Origin: Oscillospiraceae bacterium
Lineage (GTDB): Bacteria; Bacillota; Clostridia; Oscillospirales; Oscillospiraceae
Direction of reading: 5' to 3'
NCBI GenBank assembly: GCA_902785115.1
Contig: CACZXQ010000004.1
Location: forward strand, 1-38,229
DNA length: 38,229 nt
Position numbers and translations under genes: made by a program. Positions 28,709 through 36,341 of the stretch are shown in pieces. The notes beneath the pieces are model-generated. The model searched no databases, was not told where the DNA came from, and saw only the letters and a program-made list of their open reading frames with translations. Each line of letters starts with the position of its first letter. The stretch's first letter is position 1.

Positions 28709-29668
28709 TTACTTGAACTCCGCGAGAATGTCCTCGAGGGAGAACTCTTCGGCGGCTGCCTTCGGCTGCTGTACCGGCTGCTGCACCGGGCGCTGCACCG
28801 GTTGCTGCACCGGGCGCTGCACCGGCTGCTGTACTGGCTGCTGCACAGGACGCTGTACCGGCTGCTGCACCGGCTGCTGCACAGGACGCTGTACCGGCTG
28901 CTGCACGGGGCGCTGCACCTGCTGTACGCGGGCGTTGGCGCGCTCCCACTCGGCAAAGGGGTCCTCGCTCTCCGGCTCCGCGGCGCGAAAGCTCTGCTGG
29001 GCAGGACGGGCGGACTGCTCCTGGGCGCGGGCCTTGGCCTGCTGGCGCTGGCGGGCGGCGCGGGCGGCCTTGTACTCCTCGTACTCGTCGTCCTCATAGT
29101 CGCGCTGCTTTTTGCGGCTCGCCTTGACCTCGGCGCTCTGCGCCTTGGCGGCGGCGCGCTGGGCGCGCTTGGAAGTACGCGGCTCCTCTTCTTCCTCGTA
29201 ATCCTCCTCGTCCTCATCCTGCTCGCGTTCAAACAGGATCGCCAAAACAAAGATGATGCAGAAGACCGTGATGAACACATCGGCCAGGTTGAACACCGGG
29301 AAATTGATGAACTCGGTCTTGAACATATCCTGCACATAGCCGTAGATCACGCGATCGATGCAGTTGGAGAGGCCCCCCGCGGCGACCAGCACGATGCTCC
29401 AACGTGCAACGCGGCCGGAGATAAACTTCGTCGCGAGTGCGATGATAACGGCCACGACAAACACACCGGTCAGCACGATGAAAGGGATGCGCGCGTTGGC
29501 GCCGCTCAGGAAGCTGAAGGCAGCGCCGTCGTTATGCAGGTTCACAAGGCTCAAAATACCGGGGATGAAGGGCACGCCCGCAGATTCCATGCTGATGTTG
29601 CCCTGAACCCAGAACTTGACCCATTGGTCGGCGATGATGACCAAAACGCCAATGATTGCGTAAAGCAT
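28709..29668 (-). CDS. lspA: Signal peptidase II with long repetitive C-terminal tail
   Basis: 319 aa against about 150-170 for usual LspA. The core (1-147) has four membrane helices and the catalytic aspartates Asp105 (SNCIDRVIYG) and Asp130 (FNLADVFI), plus NLHNDGAAFSF. It cleaves prolipoprotein signal peptides such as those of MetQ and the TAXI receptor. After residue 147 follow an acidic stretch (EDEEDYEEEEE), a basic/Gln-rich stretch, thirteen VQ(R/Q)P units (251-302) and a distinct end EEFSLEDILAEFK. Both LspA termini are cytosolic, so the tail is cytosolic. AGGAG lies close to the ATG. Frame is intact, so this is not a fusion artefact visible in the sequence. Confidence 0.93.
   Translation of the reverse strand: MLYAIIGVLVIIADQWVKFWVQGNISMESAGVPFIPGILSLVNLHNDGAAFSFLSGANARIPFIVLTGVFVVAVIIALATKFISGRVARWSIVLVAAGGLSNCIDRVIYGYVQDMFKTEFINFPVFNLADVFITVFCIIFVLAILFEREQDEDEEDYEEEEEPRTSKRAQRAAAKAQSAEVKASRKKQRDYEDDEYEEYKAARAARQRQQAKARAQEQSARPAQQSFRAAEPESEDPFAEWERANARVQQVQRPVQQPVQRPVQQPVQQPVQRPVQQPVQQPVQRPVQQPVQRPVQQPVQQPKAAAEEFSLEDILAEFK
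28763..28918 (-). repeat. 12-bp tandem repeat array in lspA tail
   Basis: Thirteen 12-bp units (156 bp) encode VQRP or VQQP. Units differ at a few bases (CTGCTGCACCGG, CGCTGCACCGGG, CTGCTGTACTGG on the plus strand), with R and Q units in a non-random mix. Length polymorphism by slippage is likely. Confidence 0.92.
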
Positions 29669-29706
29669 ATCTTTCTCCTATCCGTTTTCCGTACTGAAAA
29701 CTTATT

Positions 29707-32520
29707 TTAACCGATGTCTCCGCGTTTTGCAACCACGGCTGCGCAGCGCGGGCAAAGACCTGTCTCTGCGTCGGCGGCGGTGGAGTGCTTCCAGCAGCGG
29801 GGGCACTTGGTGCCGGGAGCCTCGACGACGGAGATGCCGAGGCCGGGAACCTGGGCGCTCTCGCCGGAGGCGGCGGATTCGCCCTCGCCCTTGTCCTGCG
29901 CGATCAGGCACTCGGACACGATGAAGAGCTCCGCGAGATCCATGTCGCTGAGCTGCTCCACGGTCTCCCTGGCATTTTCGGAGCCTGCGTGCAGGGTAAC
30001 GGCGGCCTCGAGCGGCTTGCCGATGCGCTTGGCCGCGCGGGCGGACTCGATCACGCCGTTGACGTCGTTGCGAAGGGCGATGAGCTTGTCCCAGCGGCTC
30101 ATCTCCTGCGCGGGCAGGGCGTAGTCTGCAAAGGGCTTGTTCATCTGGTTGAGAACGACATTGCGCACATCGTCGCTCTCCCTGTGGGGCATGGCGAGCC
30201 AGATCTCATCGCAGGTGAAGGCGAGGATCGGCGCAAACATCTTGGTCAGGGTGTCGAGGATCAGGTACAGCGCGGTCTGGGCGCTACGGCGCTTTAAGCC
30301 GTCGCGCTCCTCGCAGTAGAGGCGATCCTTGATGATGTCGAGGTAGAAGCTACTCAGCTCCACCACGCAGAAATCGTTGATGGCGTGGGAGATGACGTGG
30401 AACTCATAGTTCTGATACGCGCTCTCCACCTTCTCCATCAGCTCGTTGAGCTTGGTGACCGCCCAGCGATCCAGCGGCAGCATATCCGCCGGGGTCACCA
30501 GATCGTTTGCGTCAAAGCCGTCGAGGTTGCCGAGGCAGTAGCGGGCGGTGTTGCGGAACTTGAGGTAGTTCTGGCTGAGCTGCTTGAAAATCTCCTTGGA
30601 GCATCTCACGTCCACATGGTAGTCGGCAGAACCGGCCCAGAGGCGGATCATATCCGCGCCGAACTCCTTGATGATGTCGGCGGGATCGACGCCGTTGCCG
30701 AGGGACTTGTGCATGGCCTTGCCCTCACCGTCCACCGTCCAGCCGTGGGTCAGGCACTCCTTGTAGGGGGCGCCCTGTCCCAGCGCGCCGACAGCGACGA
30801 GCAGCGAGGACTGGAACCAGCCGCGGTACTGGTCGCCGCCCTCCATGTACATGGTGGCGGGCCAGAAGCCCTGGTCGCGCTTCATGGCGGCGAAATGGGT
30901 GGAGCCGGAGTCGAACCAGCCGTCGAGCGTGTCGGTCTCCTGCGTGAAGTGCTTGCCGCCGCAGTGCGGGCAGGTGAAGCCTTCGGGCAGAATGTCCTTG
31001 GCCTCGCGGTCAAACCAGGCGTTGCTGCCTTCCTTCTCAAAGAGCGTGGCCACGGCCTCGATGCTCTCCTCGGTGCAGACGGGCTTGCCGCAATCGCCGC
31101 AGTAGAACACGGGGATGGGCAGACCCCAGCGGCGCTGACGGGAGATGCACCAGTCGGCGCGCTCGCGGATCATGGCGCCCATGCGCTCCTTGCCCCAGGC
31201 GGGCAGCCACCGCACGTCCTCGCAGGCGGCAATGGCCTCCTCCTTGAAGGAGTCGACCGAGCAGAACCACTGGGGCGTTGCGCGGAAGATGATGGGCTTC
31301 TTGCAGCGCCAGCAGTGGGGATAGCTGTGCATGATGTTCTCGCTGGCGAAGAGCGCGCCGCTCTCCTTCATATCGGCGAGAATAATGGGGTTGGATTCCT
31401 CGGTACCGAGTCCGGCGTACTTGCCGGCGTACGCGGTGTGGCGGCCCTGATCGTCCACAGGCACGACCATGTCGGTGCCGTAGCGCATACAGGTGACGTA
31501 GTCGTCCGCGCCGAAGCCGGGGGCGGTGTGCACGCAGCCGGTGCCGGAATCCATGGTGACGTAGTCGGCCAGCATCAGAAGGCTCGTCTTCGGCAGGAAG
31601 GGGTGGTCTGCCAGCATATACTCGAAGAAGCGCCCCTCGTGGGTCTCCACGATCTCGTAGCTTTCGACCTTGCCGGCCTTCATGACAGCAGGCACCAGCG
31701 CCTCGGCGATGACGTACATCTCGCCGCTCGGCACCTTGACGATGGCGTAGCTGTCGCCCGGGGAGAGGGTGATGCCGAGGTTGCCGGGCAGCGTCCAGGT
31801 GGTGGTCGTCCAGATCAGGAAGAAGAGCTTCGACTTGTCAAGATGGCTCAGCTTGCCCTTGTCGTCATGCATGGGGAACTTGACGTATACCGTGGTGACC
31901 GGATCGTCCTGATACTCGATCTCGGCCTCGGCCAGGGCGGTCTCGTCATGGGCGCACCAGTAGACGGGCTTGAGCCCCTTGTAGATGTGGCCGTTTAAAT
32001 ACATCTTGCCGAAGATGCGCACCTCGTCGGACTCAAAGCCCTTGTTCATCGTGGTGTAGGGGTGCTCCCAGTCTCCGATGACGCCGAGGCGCTTGAAGCC
32101 CTCACGTTGGCGGTCAACGTATTTGTTGGCATATGCCTCGCAGGCGGAGCGAAAATCCGCCACGCTCATGGCCTTGTGGTTGAGCTTCTGCTCCTTGATG
32201 ATGGCGGACTCGATGGGCATGCCGTGGTTATCCCAGCCGGGGATATAAGGCACATGATAGCCGCGCATCATGTAGCTGCGGTTGATGAAGTCCTTGATGG
32301 ACTTGTTGAGGGCGTGACCCATGTGGATGTCGCCGTTGGAGAACGGAGGGCCGTCATGCAGGTTAAAGAGCGGCAGCCCCTCGCTCTTTTTCATATGCTC
32401 GTTGTATACGTCCAGCTCTTCCCAGTGCTTGAGCATATCCGGCTCCCGCTTGGGAAGCCCCGCGCGCATGGGAAAATCGGTTTTCGGCAGGTTCAAGGTG
32501 GCGTTAAAATCCATTGACAT
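29707..32520 (-). CDS. ileS: Isoleucyl-tRNA synthetase
   Basis: 937 aa, full length. Class I HIGH motif as HMGH (66-69) in PPFSNGDIHMGHALNK; KMSKS-type loop KAMHKSLGNG; editing-domain blocks WTTTTWTLPGN and GTGCVHTAPGFGADDY; and a C-terminal zinc-binding pair CPRCWKHS...CPRC. It charges tRNA-Ile and hydrolyses mischarged Val-tRNA. ATG 32520 has AGGAG 8 bases upstream; a second ATG two codons later is possible. Only 78 bases separate it from divIVA, too little for a T-box leader; a GC-rich hairpin (32548-32576) fills that gap. Confidence 0.97.
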   Translation of the reverse strand: MSMDFNATLNLPKTDFPMRAGLPKREPDMLKHWEELDVYNEHMKKSEGLPLFNLHDGPPFSNGDIHMGHALNKSIKDFINRSYMMRGYHVPYIPGWDNHGMPIESAIIKEQKLNHKAMSVADFRSACEAYANKYVDRQREGFKRLGVIGDWEHPYTTMNKGFESDEVRIFGKMYLNGHIYKGLKPVYWCAHDETALAEAEIEYQDDPVTTVYVKFPMHDDKGKLSHLDKSKLFFLIWTTTTWTLPGNLGITLSPGDSYAIVKVPSGEMYVIAEALVPAVMKAGKVESYEIVETHEGRFFEYMLADHPFLPKTSLLMLADYVTMDSGTGCVHTAPGFGADDYVTCMRYGTDMVVPVDDQGRHTAYAGKYAGLGTEESNPIILADMKESGALFASENIMHSYPHCWRCKKPIIFRATPQWFCSVDSFKEEAIAACEDVRWLPAWGKERMGAMIRERADWCISRQRRWGLPIPVFYCGDCGKPVCTEESIEAVATLFEKEGSNAWFDREAKDILPEGFTCPHCGGKHFTQETDTLDGWFDSGSTHFAAMKRDQGFWPATMYMEGGDQYRGWFQSSLLVAVGALGQGAPYKECLTHGWTVDGEGKAMHKSLGNGVDPADIIKEFGADMIRLWAGSADYHVDVRCSKEIFKQLSQNYLKFRNTARYCLGNLDGFDANDLVTPADMLPLDRWAVTKLNELMEKVESAYQNYEFHVISHAINDFCVVELSSFYLDIIKDRLYCEERDGLKRRSAQTALYLILDTLTKMFAPILAFTCDEIWLAMPHRESDDVRNVVLNQMNKPFADYALPAQEMSRWDKLIALRNDVNGVIESARAAKRIGKPLEAAVTLHAGSENARETVEQLSDMDLAELFIVSECLIAQDKGEGESAASGESAQVPGLGISVVEAPGTKCPRCWKHSTAADAETGLCPRCAAVVAKRGDIG

Positions 32521-32547
32521 AAGCGTTTCTCCTGTAGATAGAATCGG

Positions 32548-32576
32548 GGGGCGCGTGCCATTTCGGCACCCGCCCC
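32548..32576 (-). promoter_or_regulatory. GC-rich hairpin between divIVA and ileS
   Basis: GGGGCGCGTGCC (32548-32559) pairs with GGCACCCGCCCC (32565-32576), 12 bp with one mismatch, loop ATTTC. On the minus strand no T run follows (CCGATTCTA), so it is at most a weak terminator or a processing or stability element. Confidence 0.55.
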
Positions 32577-32598
32577 GTGGTTAGCGACTGGTTGGCGC

Positions 32599-33228
32599 TC
32601 AGACGGTGAAGGTCTGCGTGCTGTCAAAGCTGAAATCGGGCGCGGGAGCTTCAGTCTGGCCGAGGTCGATGGAGAAGTTCATCTCCGGCTGAACCTTGGA
32701 GGCGGAATCTTCAATGCTACGCACCGCGTCGTCCACGTCGGCCTGCTCGGCAGCCGCGGCGGGCTCCGGCTGGGGAACGTAATCCTGACTGATGGCGTCG
32801 AGCTTTCTCAGCTGCGCCTCGCTGATGGCGCGCACCGCGTCAAAATACTTGGCGGTGCACGCCTTGGCTTCCTCCAGGCGGCGCTCGTAAATCTTCGTCT
32901 CCTCCTCGATGGAGCCGACGCGCTCCTGCACCTTGCGTTCCGCCTCAGCGAGCATGGCGTCGGCGCGCTTGCGGGCGTCCTGCTCGATCTGGACGGCCAG
33001 CTTCTGGGCGGAGAGGATGGCGGAGGAGAGGGTCTCCTCCCCGGCGCGGTACTCCTCGATCTTGTCCACGAGGACTTTCATCTTGCTCTTGAGAACGGTG
33101 TTTTCCTTCTGCGCAGCAGTGATCTCGTTTGCCAGCTCTTCCAGAAAATCGTCCACAGAAGCCATATCATAGCCACTTAAGCGGGATTTTTCGAAGGTTT
33201 TTTCACGAATATCCTGAGCGGTAATCAT
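32599..33228 (-). CDS. divIVA: Cell-division/polarity protein DivIVA
   Basis: 209 aa. N-terminal lipid-binding and coiled-coil start MITAQDIREKTFEKSRLSGY then DMASVDDFLEELANEI is diagnostic. A long coiled coil (about 30-155) follows, then an acidic, disordered C-terminus ending FDSTQTFTV. DivIVA senses negative membrane curvature at septa and poles. Start ATG 33228 with GGGAG 8 bases upstream; a longer upstream frame overlaps no ribosome site. Follows sepF, the usual dcw-end order. Confidence 0.94.
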   Translation of the reverse strand: MITAQDIREKTFEKSRLSGYDMASVDDFLEELANEITAAQKENTVLKSKMKVLVDKIEEYRAGEETLSSAILSAQKLAVQIEQDARKRADAMLAEAERKVQERVGSIEEETKIYERRLEEAKACTAKYFDAVRAISEAQLRKLDAISQDYVPQPEPAAAAEQADVDDAVRSIEDSASKVQPEMNFSIDLGQTEAPAPDFSFDSTQTFTV

Positions 33229-33259
33229 ATCTTTATCTCCCTTTCTTAATGATCTCTCT

Positions 33260-33829
33260 TTATAAGTACTGCCCGTCCGACTCGGCCTGTTCGCTCTGGG
33301 AGCCGAGAACGTCCACATTCTGGGGCGTCACGAAATAGGTCTTCGCGGAAATGGGGGTGATCCTGCCGTTTAAGGCAAAAGCAATGCCGGACAAAAAGTC
33401 CAGCAGACGCCGGGCATTGTCCGTGGGGATCCCCTCGAGCGTCATGACCACCGAGCGGTTCTGCTGCAGATGGCTCACCAGCTCCCCGGCCTCATCGAAG
33501 GATTTGGGGTTAAAGAGGATCACCTGCTGCTCACTGCCGCCGAACTCCACGACGCGCTCCCGTCTGGGCTTTGCGCTCTTCTTGAAGCCGAGACTGCTGA
33601 GAAATCCGCCGCCCGAAACAGTCTGGGGCTTGGGCGCGGCCTCCTTCGCGGGTGCTGCGGCCTCCGGCTCCGGCTTCGCGCCGGCATCGTCCCCAAAAGC
33701 GTTTTCAAATTGCAGCTGTGCGGCGCTGGGCTGAGCCTGCGGCCTCAGATTGGTCTCGGCGCCTTCAAAAAAATCATCCTCGTCGTCATACGGTTGGGTG
33801 AGCTTGCGCAGTTCATCCATGAAACCCAT
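33260..33829 (-). CDS. sepF: Cell division protein SepF
   Basis: 189 aa. The N-terminal amphipathic membrane-binding helix MGFMDELRKL is followed by an acidic, Pro/Ala-rich linker (12-90). The globular domain begins near ERVVEFGGSEQQVILFNPKS and has the SepF core VVMTLEGIPTDNARRLLDFL SGIAFALNG. SepF anchors FtsZ to the membrane and shapes septum width. GGAGG precedes the ATG. Between yggS and divIVA, as in most firmicutes. Confidence 0.94.
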   Translation of the reverse strand: MGFMDELRKLTQPYDDEDDFFEGAETNLRPQAQPSAAQLQFENAFGDDAGAKPEPEAAAPAKEAAPKPQTVSGGGFLSSLGFKKSAKPRRERVVEFGGSEQQVILFNPKSFDEAGELVSHLQQNRSVVMTLEGIPTDNARRLLDFLSGIAFALNGRITPISAKTYFVTPQNVDVLGSQSEQAESDGQYL

Positions 33830-33856
33830 GGTCTTGCCTCCGGAAATGCGAATTGA

Positions 33857-34552
33857 TTATTGATAGTTACGGGGTCCGAAGATCGCCGTGCCGACGCGGA
33901 CCATGTTGGCCCCGCAAGCGACAGCCTCAGCAAAATCGCCGGACATGCCCATAGACAAAAAATCCATGGATACATTATCGTATTTTTTTCTTCCATTGTC
34001 AACAAAAAGCTTCTGCATTTCGAGAAAAAAAGGTCGGTTTTCGTCGGGACTTTGGCAGATGGGAGGAATTGCCATCAGCCCGCGCACGAAAATCCCCCCA
34101 AAAGCGGCAGCGCTTTCCAGCGCCGCAGGGATCTCCTCCGGGGAGAAGCCGGATTTGGAAGTCTCGGCGCCGATGTTCACCTCGAGCAGCACATCCTGCA
34201 CGATGCCGCGCTTGATCGCCTCGCGGGAGATCGTTTCCAGCAGGGCGAGGCTGTCCGCGCCGTGGATAAGCTCTGCAAGCCCCACGACCTGTTTGACCTT
34301 GTTTTTCTGCAAATGGCCGATGAAATGCAGCGGCGCACCCTCGTAAGCCCCCTGGGCGTTTTTCTCCAGCATCTCCTGCACGCGGTTTTCCCCGCAGATG
34401 TCCACGCCCGCCGCGATCGCCTCTTGCACGCGGGAAGCGTCGTTCATCTTCGTGGCCGCCACAAGCAGGATCTCCCCGGGGTCGCGCCCGGCTTTTCGCG
34501 CGGCGGCGTCGATCTTTGCGCGCACGTTGGCGACGTTTTCTGCAATTGTCAT
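33857..34552 (-). CDS. YggS family pyridoxal phosphate homeostasis protein
   Basis: 231 aa, alanine-racemase-like barrel fold type III. PLP lysine Lys35 in VAATKMNDAS; family blocks GENRVQEML, LHFIGHLQKNK, LMAIPP, SMGMSGDFAEAVACGANMVR and GTAIFGPRNY. It binds PLP without a known catalytic activity and buffers B6 vitamers. Located directly upstream of sepF, the classic ylmE-ylmF (sepF) order. The gene is short by a few residues of linker relative to E. coli YggS, with no missing motif. Confidence 0.94.
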   Translation of the reverse strand: MTIAENVANVRAKIDAAARKAGRDPGEILLVAATKMNDASRVQEAIAAGVDICGENRVQEMLEKNAQGAYEGAPLHFIGHLQKNKVKQVVGLAELIHGADSLALLETISREAIKRGIVQDVLLEVNIGAETSKSGFSPEEIPAALESAAAFGGIFVRGLMAIPPICQSPDENRPFFLEMQKLFVDNGRKKYDNVSMDFLSMGMSGDFAEAVACGANMVRVGTAIFGPRNYQ

Positions 34553-34556
34553 ATTC

Positions 34557-35120
34557 TCAGCCTCTTTCTATCTCCGCTTCGATCACGCGAATGTTCAGAT
34601 ATTCCCCGCCTTCATTCAGGCGAAAGAGCAGCAGCCCGTCCTCCCGCGCCTCGATGAGCCGCGCCGGGACAGAGCGCTCAAAGCCCGCAAAGCGCAGGCG
34701 GCAGCGCCCCAACGCCGGGATCTCGTCTTCGCCGGAGAAGGCGGCATAATACCACACCGCGCTCTGCACGATCCGGGCCTCTCCCGGCGCTTCCGGCGGG
34801 GCATCCAGCAGCGCTTCCAGCGTCCCGGCGGTCATTTCGTCCGGCCTTAGGCTCTCATAGCCGTCGCAGGAGCCAAAGTACACGCCCTGCCCGGTCAGGC
34901 GCTTGCCGTCGGGCGCATTCAGCGCGCTCACCGTCTGCTCGTTTCGGATCGCGATGCCCCGCAGACGCCCCCCGCTCTCCGCCGCGGCGGGCGCGGCGGC
35001 GGGAAGCGCCGCCGGCAGCCAGTCATAGAGCGCCGCGCCCACATAGCAGCTTGCCGCCAGAAACAGCGCCGCCGCCACCGCGAGCAGGAAGGGACTGTCG
35101 CTATGCCTCGACCGATTCAA
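34557..35120 (-). CDS. Single-pass membrane protein of unknown function
   Basis: About 187 aa if TTG at 35118-35120 is the start, which overlaps the hfq 3' end by 20 bases. One hydrophobic segment, [20 protein letters not shown], near residue 10 is followed by an Ala/Pro spacer and a mainly beta domain: [20 protein letters not shown] then [16 protein letters not shown], a central [14 protein letters not shown], and the end [17 protein letters not shown] associate the slot before yggS-sepF in Clostridia with HlyD-like adaptor proteins, but the similarity here is not strong enough to name it. No ribosome site is obvious, so the start is uncertain and coupling to hfq is likely. Confidence 0.72.
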   Translation of the reverse strand: MNRSRHSDSPFLLAVAAALFLAASCYVGAALYDWLPAALPAAAPAAAESGGRLRGIAIRNEQTVSALNAPDGKRLTGQGVYFGSCDGYESLRPDEMTAGTLEALLDAPPEAPGEARIVQSAVWYYAAFSGEDEIPALGRCRLRFAGFERSVPARLIEAREDGLLLFRLNEGGEYLNIRVIEAEIERG

Positions 35121-35331
35121 GGCTGATGGGGCGGGGCGGGACGATGGTGGAGATGGCGTGCTTGTAAATGAGCTGCTGCTTGCCGTCGGAATCCAGCACC
35201 ACGGTAAAGCCGTCAAAGCCCTTGACCGTGCCGTGAAGCTGGAAGCCGTTCATCAGAAACATGGTGACTGTGAGCCGCTCCCGGCGAGCCTGGTTGAGAA
35301 ACGCGTCCTGGAGATTGATTTGTTTTTGCAT
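35101..35331 (-). CDS. hfq: RNA chaperone Hfq
   Basis: 76 aa. Starts [20 protein letters not shown] and contains Sm1 ([20 protein letters not shown]) and Sm2 (YKHAISTI) motifs, with distal- and proximal-face residues in place. Hexameric Hfq binds sRNA and A-rich or U-rich mRNA. GAAGGAG lies 9 bases before the ATG, but the leader can fold so that this site is paired (see 35338-35397). It sits downstream of miaA as in many bacteria. Confidence 0.97.
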   Translation of the reverse strand: MQKQINLQDAFLNQARRERLTVTMFLMNGFQLHGTVKGFDGFTVVLDSDGKQQLIYKHAISTIVPPRPISLESVEA

Positions 35332-35337
35332 TTTTAT

Positions 35338-35397
35338 GTACTCCTTCTATCTTGGTATCTCTGCCTCTGGCAGATACCCCATGATAGCGCGGAGTAC
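35338..35397 (-). promoter_or_regulatory. Structured hfq leader that can mask the Shine-Dalgarno
   Basis: Read on the minus strand from 35397: GTACTCC - GCG - CTATC - ATGG - GGTATCT-GCC-AGA-GGC-AG-AGATACC - AA - GATAG - AA - GGAGTAC. Three nested stems pair GTACTCC with GGAGTAC (the hfq Shine-Dalgarno), CTATC with GATAG, and GGTATCT/GCC with AGATACC/GGC. It lies wholly between the miaA stop and the hfq start. Confidence 0.68.
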
Positions 35398-35402
35398 GGC
35401 GA

Positions 35403-36341
35403 TTATTCTGTCGAAAGCTGTCCTTCGATCTCACGCAATGCGGCGTCGAAATCGGGTGTATGCTCCCAGAGGAGCCAGTGCGCCCCCTCGTTTCTCCGAA
35501 ACCAGGTGAGCTGCCGCTTGGCATAGCGGCGGCTGTTCATCTTGATGCGCTCGGCGGCCTCGGCGGGGCTGATCTCTCCTTTGACCGCAAGCGCCGCCTC
35601 CCTGTAGCCGATGGCCTGCATGGCGGTGCAGTCGGCGTCCAGCTCTTCATCCAAAAGCGCGCGTACCTCGTCAAAAAGCCCCTGGGCGATCATCTCATCC
35701 ACCCGCCGGTCGATCCGGGCGTAGAGATCGCCGCGCTCCCGGTAGCCGAGCGCCACGGTGAAGCCGCGGTAGCGGGGCGGGCGCAGGCGGGTCTCCCGGT
35801 CGTGCTGCGTGATGGTTTTCCCGGTGAGCCGGTAAATTTCGATCGCGCGCACGATGCGGCGCTTGTCCGCCGGGTGGAGCCTTAAAGCCCGTTCGGGGTC
35901 AAAGCCGCGCAGGGTCTCGAGCATCCGCTCCCCGCCGAGGGCGTCATATTCCGCACTCAGCGCTTCCCTGAGGCTGTCGCTGCCGGTATCCCGATCGGAG
36001 AAATCCCGCCCGGCGAGGAGCGAGTCGATATACAGCCCCGTGCCGCCGACGAGGATCGGCGTTTTCCCCTGCGCGATCAGGCGGTCGCAGACTGCCCCCG
36101 CCTCCTCGACGTAGCGGGAGACGGAGTAGTCCTCCCAGGGCTCCGCCACGTCGAGCATGTGGTGGGGCGCCATGGCGCGCTCGGCGGCGCTGGCCTTGGC
36201 GGTGCCGATGTCCATGCGGCGATAGACCTGCATGGAATCGGCCGAGACGATCTCGCCGCCGTATTTTTGCGCGAGCGCGATGCCGAGGCGGGTCTTGCCC
36301 GTCGCCGTCGGGCCGCAGACAACAAGGATTTCAGGCTTCAT
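35403..36341 (-). CDS. miaA: tRNA dimethylallyltransferase MiaA
   Basis: 312 aa. P-loop GPTATGKT (9-16), SADSMQVYRRMDIGTAK block, VGGTGLYIDSLL, and the C-terminal RRYAKRQLTWFRR. It adds the isopentenyl group to A37 of tRNAs reading UNN codons, in the cytosol. ATG 36341 overlaps the mutL stop by 4 bases (ATGA). mutL-miaA-hfq is a very widespread order. Confidence 0.97.
   Translation of the reverse strand: MKPEILVVCGPTATGKTRLGIALAQKYGGEIVSADSMQVYRRMDIGTAKASAAERAMAPHHMLDVAEPWEDYSVSRYVEEAGAVCDRLIAQGKTPILVGGTGLYIDSLLAGRDFSDRDTGSDSLREALSAEYDALGGERMLETLRGFDPERALRLHPADKRRIVRAIEIYRLTGKTITQHDRETRLRPPRYRGFTVALGYRERGDLYARIDRRVDEMIAQGLFDEVRALLDEELDADCTAMQAIGYREAALAVKGEISPAEAAERIKMNSRRYAKRQLTWFRRNEGAHWLLWEHTPDFDAALREIEGQLSTE

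Noticed and set aside
30385..31998. 537-codon open frame on the plus strand
   Set aside because: Antisense to ileS with no ribosome site or motif.
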